Counted from the stretch's first letter, positions 43,613 through 53,463 are shown. The stretch is 64,000 nucleotides of DNA from Rufibacter radiotolerans (GCF_001078055.1 NZ_CP010777.1:3935001-3999000); one strand, 5' to 3'. The notes: generated from the sequence alone by a model not told the origin. Program-made: numbers and translations.

Positions 43613-44476
43613 ATGACGAAGTTGAGAAAGACGAGTAAAACAAAGTTGCATGATGAAGTGCAGAATGCCGGCAGCGGCACCACCATCATTCAGCCAGATG
43701 TAAATGATAACAAAGTTGGTTCCCTGCAGGAAGCCAAGAAAATAGCCAAGCGCGAAACCCCCATCATCAGTGATGATGACAAGCGCATTAGAGAGGCGTT
43801 TACAGACAAGAACTGGAACGAGATCAAGATCGCGGACTCCTGGCAGATCTTTAAGGTGATGTCTGAGTTTGTGGAAGGCTTTGAGAAAATGGCCAAGATT
43901 GGACCTTGCGTGTCTATCTTCGGCTCGGCCAGAACCAAACCGGAGAATCCCTACTATAAAATGGCCGAGGAAATTGCCGCCAAACTGGTGCGCCACGGCT
44001 ACGGCGTGATCACGGGCGGTGGCCCGGGTATCATGGAAGCCGGTAACAAAGGCGCCCACTCAGAGGGAGGCCGCTCGGTGGGCCTGAACATTCAGTTGCC
44101 TTTTGAGCAGTTCAACAACATCTACATAGATCCAGACAAGATCATCAACTTTGACTACTTCTTTGTACGCAAAGTGATGTTCGTGAAATACGCCCAGGGC
44201 TTTATTGGCATGCCCGGCGGCTTTGGTACCTTGGACGAACTGTTTGAGGCCATCACGTTAATCCAGACCAAGAAGATTGGCAAGTTCCCGATTGTACTGG
44301 TGGGCAAAGCCTACTGGGGCGGGATGTTTGACTGGATCAAGGACGTAATGCTGGCCCAGGAAAGCAACATCAGCCCCGAGGATCTGGACCTGGTGCACCT
44401 GGTAGACAACGCCACCGATGCCGTGACCGTCATTGATGAGTTCTACAGCAAATACCTGCTGTCTCCCAACTTCTAA
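43613..44476 (+). CDS. LOG family protein (TIGR00730)
   Basis: 287 residues. The C-terminal 200 residues are the LOG Rossmann fold with VITGGGPGIMEAGNKGAHSE and the PGGFGTLDELFE motif that binds a nucleotide monophosphate and gives phosphoribohydrolase activity in characterised members. The first about 85 residues are extra: a charged, probably disordered stretch then a helix (SDDDKRIREAFTDKNWNEIK). AMP or cytokinin-riboside-type substrates are inferred. Confidence 0.92.
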   Translation: MTKLRKTSKTKLHDEVQNAGSGTTIIQPDVNDNKVGSLQEAKKIAKRETPIISDDDKRIREAFTDKNWNEIKIADSWQIFKVMSEFVEGFEKMAKIGPCVSIFGSARTKPENPYYKMAEEIAAKLVRHGYGVITGGGPGIMEAGNKGAHSEGGRSVGLNIQLPFEQFNNIYIDPDKIINFDYFFVRKVMFVKYAQGFIGMPGGFGTLDELFEAITLIQTKKIGKFPIVLVGKAYWGGMFDWIKDVMLAQESNISPEDLDLVHLVDNATDAVTVIDEFYSKYLLSPNF

Positions 44477-44490
44477 GAGAAAAGCGAACG

Positions 44491-44547
44491 GCCTGTTTTG
44501 GGCCTGTTTTCAGAAAAAGAGCCCGGAAACGTTTCCGGGCTCTTTTG
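44491..44547 (+). terminator. Composite element: family I arm plus family II hairpin
   Basis: GGCCTGTTTTGGGCCTGTTTTC is followed by AAAAAGAGCCCGGAAAC GTTTCCGGGCTCTTTT (perfect stem with no loop bases). In the sense of the LOG gene the order is arm, hairpin, T run. Confidence 0.85.
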
Positions 44548-44617
44548 GTTTTAGCCCTGCCTGTAATACACTAACTTTGCTTAAACTGAGTTTATAGAGT
44601 AACCCCGCCCCCGCGTC

Positions 44618-45247
44618 ATGACCCCAGATAGCACCAAAAGACAGAGACAGGCCCGCGTGCTCCGCGATTTCCGGAAAGTGCACCGGATCACGGGCGCCCT
44701 GCTGTTCGTCTTTTTCTTTGTGTTGGCCCTTACGGGGCTTCTGCTGGGCTGGAAGAAACACACGGGCGGCGTGATCCTGGCCAAGACCTACACCGGCTCC
44801 TCTACCAACCTCAAAGACTGGCTCCCTGTGGACAGCCTCACCGCCAACGCCTTTCAAGCCATTAGAGATTCCCTGGGCCAGGAAACGCCCCTCACCCTGG
44901 ACCGCATAGACCTTCGCCCGGACAAGGGCACCGCCAAGTTCACGTTTGTGGAAGGCTACCTGGGCGTGCAGCTGGACGGGGCCACCGGCCAAACCCTGCA
45001 CCTGGAAAGCCGCCGCGCCGATTTTATTGAGCACCTGCATGACGGCACCGTACTGGACCGGTTATTTGGAGTAGAGAGCGGCATTTTGAAAGTCATCTAC
45101 AGCACCATCATGGGCGTGGCTTTGCTCATCTTCACCATTACCGGTTTCTGGCTTTGGTACGGGCCCAAGCGCATGAAACAGGAGAAGCCCACCCTTGTGG
45201 CCCAGCCAAACCGTCCGCGCACCGGCAGGCCCCTCCACGGCGAGTAA
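44618..45247 (+). CDS. PepSY-associated membrane-helix protein
   Basis: 209 residues. FRKVHRITGALLFVFFFVLA, then LTGLLLGWKKHTGG is the PepSY-associated TM motif with the conserved His; a second helix at about 165-187 (VIYSTIMGVALLIFTITGFW) follows. The region between the helices is periplasmic with a PepSY-like domain. Such proteins often go with ferric reduction or siderophore uptake; no partner is nearby. TAACTTTG at 44572-44579 may be its -7 element. Confidence 0.85.
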   Translation: MTPDSTKRQRQARVLRDFRKVHRITGALLFVFFFVLALTGLLLGWKKHTGGVILAKTYTGSSTNLKDWLPVDSLTANAFQAIRDSLGQETPLTLDRIDLRPDKGTAKFTFVEGYLGVQLDGATGQTLHLESRRADFIEHLHDGTVLDRLFGVESGILKVIYSTIMGVALLIFTITGFWLWYGPKRMKQEKPTLVAQPNRPRTGRPLHGE

Positions 45248-45295
45248 TCAGGATTTCCTTTTCCGGCACCGGGATCCTGCCTGTCTTTTCATTTC

Positions 45296-45333
45296 CGTTT
45301 TAAGGGTGTTTTCCGGGAAACAGGGCCAAAACG
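45296..45333. repeat. Decayed family I palindrome
   Basis: CGTTTTAAGGGTGTTTTCC and GGGAAACAGGGCCAAAACG arms. It lies 49 bases after the PepSY protein stop. Confidence 0.65.
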
Positions 45334-45439
45334 TAACGCCCTGAGGCTGTGGTGTGAATAGCTGCTTTCTGCTATTTTAAATTCGCGGCGGCTTTCTTAG
45401 ATTTGTTTCCCCTTTTTTCTTCACCCATACTTTTCAGCT

Positions 45440-48166
45440 GTGCGCCCCTTTGCTTGTTCCCGGCTCTGGCCCCTGGCCCTGTGCCTTGTTTTTCCCTGCT
45501 CCTGCCTTATGACCCAGGTATTTGCCCAAAGCCAAAGGCAAAGCACCATCTGGTATTTTGGCAATAACGCCGGGCTTGATTTCACTTCCGGAACGCCTAT
45601 CCCCCTTCTCAACGGTGCCATGCAAACCAGTGAGGGCTGCGCCTCCATTGCAGACCAGCAGGGCAACCTTTTATTTTACACAGACGGGCTCACGGTCTTT
45701 AACCGCCACCACCAACCCATGCCCAACGGCACCGGTTTGCTGGGCAACAGCTCCACGGCGCAGGCCGCGGTCATAGTGCCGGCGCCCGCCAACCCGCAGT
45801 GGTATTATGTCTTTACCAACACCAATAATGCCCGCCCCAACGGGTTAACCTATAGCCTGGTAGACATGACCCAGGATTCTGGCGCCGGCAATGTCATCCA
45901 GAAAAACACCTTCCTTTTTGCCCCCACCTCAGAGATGGTGACCGCGGTACGCCACCAGAACCAGCAGGCTTATTGGGTGATGACCCATGAAAACGGCAGC
46001 AACGCCTTCAGGGCCTACCTGGTTACCTCTGCCGGCGTAAGCCCCACGGCGGTCATCAGCCGGATAGGCACCACCCATGCCCCAGAGCCTACCGGTAACA
46101 CAGCCATTGGGTGCATGAAATTCTCGCCGGACGGCAAAAAACTGGCGGTGGCTTCTTTTGGCGTGGGCGCCGAGGTCTATGATTTTAACGCCGCCACCGG
46201 CGAGGTCTCTAACCCCATCAGGATACCGGGCTTTTCGCAGGGCTACGGGGTGGAGTTCTCGCCAGACGGGTCATTGCTCTACATCACTACCGGCGGAAAC
46301 ACCCAACTGCTGCAGGTAGACCTCAAAGCCGGTTCTCCCGCCAGCGTGGCCGCCTCAAAGATGGTCATCGCCAACATTGGCCAGGACGGATCTACGCGCT
46401 ACGTGGGCGGAAGCCTGCAACTAGGCCCAGACGGGAAACTGTACGTGGCCCGACCCACCAGTGCCCACCTGGGAGTGGTGCAGAAGCCTAACCTGCGCGG
46501 CGCGGCCTGCACCTATGTAGACCAGGGGCTTTACCTGGGCGGAAAAACAAGCATGTGCGGCCTGCCGGTGTTCCTGCAAAGCCTGTTTTACTATGACGGG
46601 CAACTGCACCTGGCCAACACCTGCTTCGGGGACGTGACCCAATTTACCTTAGATGCGCCCCTGCCGCCGTCTCCGGTGACTACCCTCTGGAACTTCGGAG
46701 ATCCGGCGTCGGGCGCAGCCAACACGTCTAGTGAGGTAGCACCTTCGCACCGCTTCACCGCCCCCGGCACCTACACCGTGAAACTGACCCGCACCTACGG
46801 TACCACCTTTGAGGAATACACCATCACGTTTGTGGTCAACCCCTTGCCGGCCGTGAACCTGGGCCCTGACCGTAACATCTGCCCTGGCTCATCTACCGTG
46901 CTGGACGCCACCCTGCCCAATGCCACGGCTTACCGCTGGAGCAACGGCAATACCCAAGCCAAGTTAACGGTCAACCAGCCCGGCACCTACTGGGTAGACG
47001 TGACCGTGAACGGCTGCACCACCCGTGATGAGGTTACCATCGGTTCGTTCCCGGTACCTGCCGTGGAATTGGGCCCAGACCGCCAGCTGTGTCAGGGCGA
47101 GACCCTACTCCTGGACGTGGCGCTACCCAACACCACCTACCGCTGGCAAGACGGTTCCACTAATTCCTCCTTCCTGGTGACCGCCCCCGGCCGGTATGAA
47201 GTCACCCTTACTAACGCCCAAGGCTGCTCTACCACAGATGCCGTCACCATTGGCTACAAACCTCTGCCCATTGTCAACCTGGGCCCCGACCGCGTGCTGT
47301 GCGCCGGTGACCCGCTGGTGCTGGGGGCTGCCCAGGCCAATGCTACCTACAAGTGGCAGGATGGCTCCACTTCCGCTACCTTCTCCCCTACCCGCACCGG
47401 CACGTATTGGCAGGAGGTGACCATCAATGGCTGCACCAGCCGTGACGAAGTAAACGTGCTCTTTAACCCCGTGCCGCAGGTGAACCTGGGCCGTGACACC
47501 ACCCTTTGTGACGGGCAGACGCTGCTGCTCAACATGGCCCGCGCCAACGCCACCTTTAAATGGCAGAACGGGTCTACCCAGCCTACCTTTACCGTTTCAC
47601 AGGCCGGTACCTACTGGGTAGACGTCACCAATGAGCTGAACTGCACCACCCGTGATGAGATAAAGGTGCACTACCTCACGCCACCCGCCATTGAACTGGG
47701 CAATGACACCACCCTTTGCTACGGCGACACGCTTACCATTGGACAGATCCTGCCTAACGTGACCTATCTCTGGCAAGACGGCTCCACCAAACCCACCTTT
47801 GCCGTAACCCGGCCCGGCACCTACCGCGTGACCGCCTCTCTGCAGCACTGTAGCCAGACAGATGTGATTACCGTGAAGTTTAAAGACTGCGTAGGCGGCT
47901 TGTTCATTCCTAACATTATCACGCCCAACCATGACGGGGTTAATGACAACTTCTACATTATGGGCCTCCAGAACTCTACCAATCCTGCCCGTGAGGAGCA
48001 GTGGGAACTGTCAGTCTATGATCGCTGGGGCAAGCGGCTCTACCATACCCGTCACTACCAGAATGACTGGCAAGGCGAAGGTCTGATGGACGGCGTGTAC
48101 TTCTATCACCTGGTGCATAGCAAAGACGGCAGGCTTTTTAAAGGATGGGTTGAGATTGTGCGGTAA
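45440..48166 (+). CDS. Large secreted adhesin-like protein with CHU_C (T9SS type B) tail
   Basis: 908 residues, GTG start at 45440. Signal peptide, then a WD-like/propeller region of about 400 residues (STIWYFGNNAGLDFTSG; EFSPDGSLLYITTGGNTQLL), a PKD-like domain (about 415-475), five about 75-residue Ig-like repeats each starting V(N/E)LGPDRxLCxG and ending in a GTYWVDVT strand, and a CHU_C gliding-motility-associated C-terminal domain (FIPNIITPNHDGVNDNFYIM). It should be exported by the type IX system as an adhesin or surface enzyme. Five repeats run from about 47.0 to 47.9 kb. Confidence 0.92.
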   Translation: MRPFACSRLWPLALCLVFPCSCLMTQVFAQSQRQSTIWYFGNNAGLDFTSGTPIPLLNGAMQTSEGCASIADQQGNLLFYTDGLTVFNRHHQPMPNGTGLLGNSSTAQAAVIVPAPANPQWYYVFTNTNNARPNGLTYSLVDMTQDSGAGNVIQKNTFLFAPTSEMVTAVRHQNQQAYWVMTHENGSNAFRAYLVTSAGVSPTAVISRIGTTHAPEPTGNTAIGCMKFSPDGKKLAVASFGVGAEVYDFNAATGEVSNPIRIPGFSQGYGVEFSPDGSLLYITTGGNTQLLQVDLKAGSPASVAASKMVIANIGQDGSTRYVGGSLQLGPDGKLYVARPTSAHLGVVQKPNLRGAACTYVDQGLYLGGKTSMCGLPVFLQSLFYYDGQLHLANTCFGDVTQFTLDAPLPPSPVTTLWNFGDPASGAANTSSEVAPSHRFTAPGTYTVKLTRTYGTTFEEYTITFVVNPLPAVNLGPDRNICPGSSTVLDATLPNATAYRWSNGNTQAKLTVNQPGTYWVDVTVNGCTTRDEVTIGSFPVPAVELGPDRQLCQGETLLLDVALPNTTYRWQDGSTNSSFLVTAPGRYEVTLTNAQGCSTTDAVTIGYKPLPIVNLGPDRVLCAGDPLVLGAAQANATYKWQDGSTSATFSPTRTGTYWQEVTINGCTSRDEVNVLFNPVPQVNLGRDTTLCDGQTLLLNMARANATFKWQNGSTQPTFTVSQAGTYWVDVTNELNCTTRDEIKVHYLTPPAIELGNDTTLCYGDTLTIGQILPNVTYLWQDGSTKPTFAVTRPGTYRVTASLQHCSQTDVITVKFKDCVGGLFIPNIITPNHDGVNDNFYIMGLQNSTNPAREEQWELSVYDRWGKRLYHTRHYQNDWQGEGLMDGVYFYHLVHSKDGRLFKGWVEIVR

Positions 48167-48179
48167 AGGTGTATCTTTC
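48150..48179 (+). promoter_or_regulatory. Promoter TTG-N19-TATCTTTC inside the CHU_C gene end
   Basis: TTG at 48150-48152 and TATCTTTC at 48172-48179, with exactly 19 bases between. It would start transcription about 21 bases before the ATG at 48201, and half of it lies within the last codons of the adhesin gene. Confidence 0.55.
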
Positions 48180-48200
48180 GTACACTGCAACTCTACGGCT

Positions 48201-49313
48201 ATGTCTTATCTTGACCAGATTTCAGAACCTACGCTATTGTTGAACGAGCAGATAGCGCGCGCCAACATCCGCCGCATGGCGGAGAAAGCCCGCCGGGCCG
48301 GGGTGCGTTTCCGGCCCCACTTCAAGACCCACCAGTCTAAACAGGTAGGTGAGTGGTTCAAAGAGGAAGGAGTGAAAGAAATCACCGTTTCCTCAGTGAA
48401 GATGGCCGCGTATTTCGCCCATCACGGCTGGACCGATATCACTATCGCCTTCCCGCTCAACCGGCGGCAGTTGCCCCAGATAGCCAAGCTGGCTCCTCAA
48501 ATCACCTTAAACCTGCTGGTTACCTCCGCTGATGACGTGGCCTTTTTGCGGGAAAATTTGCGCCCCCCGGTCCATATCTGGGTAAAGATTGATACCGGCT
48601 ACGGCCGCACGGGCATCATGCCCAAAGACACCGTCGCCCTGGATGCGGTCATGACCGAACTGGCCAGTACCCCGCAACATTCCTTTTGCGGCTTCCTGGC
48701 CCATGCCGGACACACCTACAAGACCCGCCATTTGGGCACCATCGCCTCTATTCATGAGCAGACCCTGGAAAAACTGCAGGCCCTGAAAGCCAGATACGCC
48801 CCGGCCTGGTCTGAGCTGGAGCTTTCTGTAGGAGACACGCCCAGTTGCAGTGTCATGGATGATTTTACCGGCATAGATGAGATACGCCCCGGCAACTTTG
48901 TGTTCTATGACCTAACCCAGAACCAGATTGGGTCCTGTACCCTGCCCGATATTGCCGTGGCCATGGCCTGCCCCGTAGTAGCCCTGCACCCCGAACGCAA
49001 CGAAGTCATTCTTTACGGCGGCTCGGTGCACTTCTCCAAAGACGCGCTTTCGTTGCCTAACGGCAGCACCATCTTCGGGCTGGTAGTCCCGCTCAATGAA
49101 AAAGGGTGGGGAGAACCATTGCCCCAAACCTCAGTCATTTCCCTGTCTCAGGAACATGGCGTGGTGCACACTACTCATGATTTGATGAAGCATTTCGAAT
49201 TGGGGGGCTTGGTGGGTGTGCTGCCAGTGCACGCCTGCCTGACCGCGGATTTAATGAAAGGGTATTTGACGCTGGATGGTAAGCGATTGGAGCATTTGAG
49301 TGGGGTGGTGTAG
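48201..49313 (+). CDS. D-threonine-aldolase-like PLP enzyme
   Basis: 370 residues from the ATG at 48201; a longer frame overlaps the adhesin gene. Fold type III PLP enzyme related to alanine racemase: RFRPHFKTHQSKQVGEWFKE has the lysine that forms the aldimine with PLP, and the C-terminus holds HACLTADLMKGYLTLDGKRL with a His and Asp/Cys metal site (HxC-type) as in metal-dependent D-threonine aldolases and D-serine dehydratases. Substrate is inferred. Follows the adhesin gene with its own promoter. Confidence 0.88.
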   Translation: MSYLDQISEPTLLLNEQIARANIRRMAEKARRAGVRFRPHFKTHQSKQVGEWFKEEGVKEITVSSVKMAAYFAHHGWTDITIAFPLNRRQLPQIAKLAPQITLNLLVTSADDVAFLRENLRPPVHIWVKIDTGYGRTGIMPKDTVALDAVMTELASTPQHSFCGFLAHAGHTYKTRHLGTIASIHEQTLEKLQALKARYAPAWSELELSVGDTPSCSVMDDFTGIDEIRPGNFVFYDLTQNQIGSCTLPDIAVAMACPVVALHPERNEVILYGGSVHFSKDALSLPNGSTIFGLVVPLNEKGWGEPLPQTSVISLSQEHGVVHTTHDLMKHFELGGLVGVLPVHACLTADLMKGYLTLDGKRLEHLSGVV

Positions 49314-49379
49314 GAATGGGAGATTGCGCTCTGGGTATCTTTTCTCTTTTTGTCGTCCTGAAAGATTCTTCCCCTTCTA

Positions 49380-49469
49380 TGTCATCCTGAAAGGATCTTG
49401 GTGGCGAACGGTAATAGCACCTACTACAAGGCTTTTCTAGTTTGCCCACAAGATCTTTCCAAGATGACA
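49380..49469. mobile_element. MITE-like 90-bp element with imperfect inverted ends
   Basis: Ends TGTCATCCTGAAAGGATCTT (49380-) and its mirror ending at 49469 match at 18 of 21 bases; the pairing continues inward less well. A solo half-copy (GTCGTCCTGAAAGATTCTT) lies at 49353. No gene inside. Similar GTCATCCTGAAAGGATCT sequences are common in Bacteroidota genomes as I recall. Confidence 0.65.
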
Positions 49470-49482
49470 GAAGGAAAGTAAT

Positions 49483-49520
49483 CGTTTTTGACTTGTTTTA
49501 TGGAAAATAAGCTCAAAACG
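49483..49520. repeat. Family I palindrome, decayed
   Basis: CGTTTTTGACTTGTTTTATG and GAAAATAAGCTCAAAACG. It is next to the MITE-like element. Confidence 0.65.
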
Positions 49521-49557
49521 CATCTATTCACTATACCTTCACTACCCGTCTACTCAC

Positions 49558-50223
49558 ATGATGCGCATCAGAATCTTACTTTGCTTCTGTTTCCTCTGCC
49601 TTACCTTAGGTTGTGAAAATAATGTTCAGAGAACAACAGAAAATAGCCTTGAGCAAAGTATTACGCTCATCACTCTAGGGATTGCAGATTCAGCCACAAA
49701 GGAAAACAATGGGCATGGAATCATGCGCTGTCTGTACATTGACATTAGCAATGAAAGGTTCATACTGTACACTAAATTCCCTGAATCTGGCTCAGTTAAT
49801 TATTTTAAAAGAAGCCAAACCTCTGGCTCCATCAAAGGCATAAAAAAAAGCTCAGCGGCAAGGCACTATCTCAAAAATATAAAAGCATTGCCAAATGGCA
49901 ATTTAATTCCCAATTACACAGACGGCGCTCTTCATTGTGGCCCTACTAGACTCACCATTATCAAAGCAGGAAACATTGAGAAAGGATTTGCTACAGATGG
50001 TGACCAATATGCCTTTGAGCTTTTTAATGAGGTGGAAACCTTACGTGAGTTACCTATCAACAAGAAATCAATTTCTACCAGAATCACCCTTAACGAGGAT
50101 AGTATTCTAGTCCCAGTCCTTACACACACAGAATTTTCAACGCTTCACAAAGGCATTCCTCTTGCAACCCCACCGCCTATTAGAAATGACATTAAGTTTT
50201 TCCCATCGCCCAGCAAAAACTAA
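49558..50223 (+). CDS. AT-rich orphan lipoprotein
   Basis: 221 residues. Signal ILLCFCFLCLTLGC is a lipobox. The mature protein (CENNVQRTTENSLEQSITLI...) has no motif I recognise, apart from a repeated Ile/Thr pattern and a C-terminal Pro-rich end (LATPPPIRNDIKFFPSPSKN). Codon use and composition differ from both neighbours: a hand count at 49861-49920 gives 19 G or C in 60, against 40 of 60 in the uvrA start at 50641-50700. Likely acquired. Confidence 0.7.
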   Translation: MMRIRILLCFCFLCLTLGCENNVQRTTENSLEQSITLITLGIADSATKENNGHGIMRCLYIDISNERFILYTKFPESGSVNYFKRSQTSGSIKGIKKSSAARHYLKNIKALPNGNLIPNYTDGALHCGPTRLTIIKAGNIEKGFATDGDQYAFELFNEVETLRELPINKKSISTRITLNEDSILVPVLTHTEFSTLHKGIPLATPPPIRNDIKFFPSPSKN

Positions 50224-50229
50224 CCAACC

Positions 50230-50265
50230 CGTTTTGGGGTGTTTCGCGAAAAACACCCCAAAACG
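50230..50265. repeat. Family I palindrome, variant core
   Basis: CGTTTTGGGGTGTTT, loop CGCGAA, AAACACCCCAAAACG. The central GGGGTG differs from AGGCCT but is matched on the other arm. Confidence 0.8.
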
Positions 50266-50405
50266 CTTTAACTGAAAAACTCCCCTCTCTACGGGAGAGG
50301 GGCCGGGGGTGACGCTAAAAACTCCCGGCTCCAACTAAACTATTCCGGGCTTATTTCGGTTAAGAAGAGATGCACGGCCCGCTCCTATTCTAGCGCGGGA
50401 ATGTC

Positions 50406-50413
50406 TACCTTTG
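50406..50413 (+). promoter_or_regulatory. Probable -7 element TACCTTTG of uvrA
   Basis: TACCTTTG lies 31 bases upstream of the ATG at 50437. The -33 is not obvious. Confidence 0.5.
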
Positions 50414-50436
50414 CCCTTTAAACCGAAACCGATCGG

Positions 50437-53400
50437 ATGACGCCAAAAGAATCTGCCGCTACGTCTGTAGCCAAACATAAAACCACCACCGTGGATGTAC
50501 CTTTCATTGAAGTGTACGGCGCCCGGGAACACAACCTCAAGAACATCAGCCTTAAGATACCGCGCAACGAGTTGGTGGTTTTCACGGGCATCAGCGGCAG
50601 CGGAAAGTCGTCGCTGGCCTTTGACACCATCTACGCCGAGGGGCAGCGCCGCTACATGGAGACCTTCTCGGCCTACGCGCGCTCTTTCCTGGGAGGTCTG
50701 GAACGGCCCAACGTAGACAAGATTGAAGGGCTTTCGCCAGTGATTTCTATTGAGCAGAAAACCACCTCGCGCAACCCCCGCTCCACCGTGGGCACCATCA
50801 CCGAGATCTACGATTTCCTGCGTCTGCTCTACGCCCGCACCGCCGAGGCCTACAGTTACGTGACCGGTGAGAAGATGATCAAGCAGTCTGATGACCAGAT
50901 TGTGCAGCATATTCTGGAGCATTTCAATGGCAAGCGAACCATCATTCTAGCCCCGGTGGTGAAAGGCCGCAAAGGCCATTACCGCGAGCTGTTTGAGCAA
51001 ATAAGAAAGATGGGCTTCATTAGGGCCCGCATTGACGGTGAGTTGATAGAGCTCACGCCCAAGATGCAGCTGGATCGCTACAAGATCCACGACATTGAGA
51101 TTGTGATTGACAAGCTGGTACCCAGTGCCGAGGACCGTTACCGCCTGTCTACCTCTATCCAAAACGCATTGCAGCACGGCAAAGGCACCGCCCTGGCCAT
51201 GGACGCTGACACCAACGAGACGCAGTTCTACTCCCGCCATTTAATGGACCCGGCCACCGGCATTGCCTATGATGATCCGGCGCCTAACACCTTCTCCTTC
51301 AACTCGCCGTACGGGGCCTGCCCGGTGTGTAACGGTCTGGGCGAAATCCAGGAACTGACCGAGGAATCCATTGTACCAAGCAAGAGCGTAAGCATCAGCC
51401 GCGGCGGTATTGCGCCTTTGGGTGAGTACCGCGACATCTGGATTTTCTCCCAGATACAGGCTTTGCTCAAGCGCCATAAGCTTTCGTTGATGGCTCCTAT
51501 TGAGGACATCCCCGAAGAAGCCTGGCATCAATTGATGTATGGTTTTGAAGAGGAAGACCCGAAGGGCAAGAAAGAGCCGTTTGTGTTTGAGGGGGTCATC
51601 AACTTCCTGAAGAAACAACTGGAGTCTGACTCTGACAACGTGCGCGCTTGGATTCAGGAATACACCCAACAAAGCACCTGCCCCGAGTGCCATGGCTACC
51701 GCCTGAAAAAGGAATCGCTTCACTTCAAACTGGACAACAAACACATTGGGCAACTGTCTGAAATGGACATCCAACAGCTCGCTGATTGGATTGCCAACCT
51801 GGAGGAGCGCCTGAACGAGCGCCAGAATATGATTGCCCGTGAGCTCCTGAAAGAGATTCGTAAGCGGATTGGCTTCCTGGTAGACGTAGGGCTGGAGTAC
51901 CTGCATTTGCACCGCTCCGTGCGCACCTTGTCCGGCGGCGAGAGCCAACGGATTAGACTGGCCACGCAGATTGGAACGCAGTTAGTAGGCGTGCTCTACA
52001 TCATGGATGAGCCTAGCATTGGCCTGCACCAGCGCGACAATGAGAAACTGATCAAAGCGTTGCAGGACCTGCGTGATTTGGGCAACTCAGTGGTAGTGGT
52101 GGAGCACGACAAGGACATGATTCTGGCCGCCGATTACGTGGTGGATATCGGTCCGGGGGCGGGTATTCATGGCGGGCAGGTGGTAACGGCCGGTACGCCT
52201 AAAGAAATGATGGAAAGCGGCACGATCACCGCTGACTATCTGAGCTACCGCCGCGGTATACCCGTGCGCAAGCAGAAACGCGCCGGCAACGGCAAAAGCC
52301 TGATCTTGCATGGCGCCACCGGCCACAACCTGAAGGACGTGACCCTGGAGCTGCCGCTGGGTAAATTGATCTGCGTGACGGGCGTGTCGGGCAGTGGGAA
52401 ATCGTCGTTGATCCATGACACCCTCTACCCTATCCTGAACAAGCATTTCTTCCATGCCAAGCGGGAGCCGCTTCCGTTTAAAAACATTGAAGGGCTAAAC
52501 CAGATTGACAAGGTGATTGAGGTAGACCAAAGCCCTATTGGCCGGACGCCCCGCTCTAACCCCGCCACCTACACGGGGGTGTTCACGGAGATCAGAAGCC
52601 TGTTCGCATCTATGCCGGAGGCCAAGATCAGAGGGTACGCCGCAGGCAGGTTCTCCTTCAACGTGAAAGGCGGCCGCTGCGAGACCTGTGAGGGCGCCGG
52701 CATGCGCACCATTGAGATGAACTTCATGCCAGACGTGTATGTGCCCTGCGAGACCTGCAAAGGCAAACGATACAACCGTGAGACCCTGGAAGTACGGTTC
52801 AAAGGCAAGTCGGTGACTGATATACTAGACATGACGGTGGAGATGGCTACTGAGTTCTTTGAGCACCAACCCCGTATCCTGCGCAAAATAAAGACCTTGA
52901 ATGATGTAGGCTTAGGCTATATCACCCTCGGCCAACAGGCCACCACCTTATCTGGCGGCGAGGCCCAGCGCGTGAAACTGGCTACCGAGCTCTCTAAGAA
53001 AGATACCGGCCGTACGCTCTACATTCTGGATGAGCCTACTACTGGTCTGCACTTCCAGGATATTGAGCACCTCTCAGATGTGTTGAACCGCCTGGTGGAC
53101 AAAGGCAACTCGGTACTCATTATTGAGCACAACATGGACCTGATCAAGGTAGCTGATCACGTGATTGACATAGGCCCCGAAGGCGGTGCCAAAGGTGGTT
53201 TCATTGTGGCGCAGGGTACCCCAGAGGAGGTAGCCGCCCTGAACCTTGGCTACACCGCCCGTTTCTTAGGCGATGAACTACGGACCAGCCCCTATGTAGA
53301 CGCTCCGGCCTTTATAGAGGATGAGCCGGAAGCTGAGGAGGAAGCGCCCGTTGCGGAGAAGAAAACCCGCGGCCGCAAGAAGAAAGAAGTCTCCGCTGAA

Positions 53401-53463
53401 ACTGCCCCGGTACCGGCCGTCAAAGAAAAGAAAACCCCGGGCCGGAAGAAGAAAACAGAATAG
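50437..53463 (+). CDS. uvrA: Excinuclease ABC subunit A with C-terminal basic tail
   Basis: 1008 residues. Two ABC modules ([35 protein letters not shown]) with [14 protein letters not shown] and [16 protein letters not shown] signatures, and the second zinc finger [18 protein letters not shown]. The first zinc-finger pair seems incomplete: CPVC near residue 290 has no partner CxxC before it. Beyond the usual end (about residue 945) is an extra tail with acidic stretches and TRGRKKKE and [10 protein letters not shown]-hook-like repeats. It recognises DNA damage for nucleotide excision repair. uvrB/uvrC are not in the window. Confidence 0.95.
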   Translation: MTPKESAATSVAKHKTTTVDVPFIEVYGAREHNLKNISLKIPRNELVVFTGISGSGKSSLAFDTIYAEGQRRYMETFSAYARSFLGGLERPNVDKIEGLSPVISIEQKTTSRNPRSTVGTITEIYDFLRLLYARTAEAYSYVTGEKMIKQSDDQIVQHILEHFNGKRTIILAPVVKGRKGHYRELFEQIRKMGFIRARIDGELIELTPKMQLDRYKIHDIEIVIDKLVPSAEDRYRLSTSIQNALQHGKGTALAMDADTNETQFYSRHLMDPATGIAYDDPAPNTFSFNSPYGACPVCNGLGEIQELTEESIVPSKSVSISRGGIAPLGEYRDIWIFSQIQALLKRHKLSLMAPIEDIPEEAWHQLMYGFEEEDPKGKKEPFVFEGVINFLKKQLESDSDNVRAWIQEYTQQSTCPECHGYRLKKESLHFKLDNKHIGQLSEMDIQQLADWIANLEERLNERQNMIARELLKEIRKRIGFLVDVGLEYLHLHRSVRTLSGGESQRIRLATQIGTQLVGVLYIMDEPSIGLHQRDNEKLIKALQDLRDLGNSVVVVEHDKDMILAADYVVDIGPGAGIHGGQVVTAGTPKEMMESGTITADYLSYRRGIPVRKQKRAGNGKSLILHGATGHNLKDVTLELPLGKLICVTGVSGSGKSSLIHDTLYPILNKHFFHAKREPLPFKNIEGLNQIDKVIEVDQSPIGRTPRSNPATYTGVFTEIRSLFASMPEAKIRGYAAGRFSFNVKGGRCETCEGAGMRTIEMNFMPDVYVPCETCKGKRYNRETLEVRFKGKSVTDILDMTVEMATEFFEHQPRILRKIKTLNDVGLGYITLGQQATTLSGGEAQRVKLATELSKKDTGRTLYILDEPTTGLHFQDIEHLSDVLNRLVDKGNSVLIIEHNMDLIKVADHVIDIGPEGGAKGGFIVAQGTPEEVAALNLGYTARFLGDELRTSPYVDAPAFIEDEPEAEEEAPVAEKKTRGRKKKEVSAETAPVPAVKEKKTPGRKKKTE

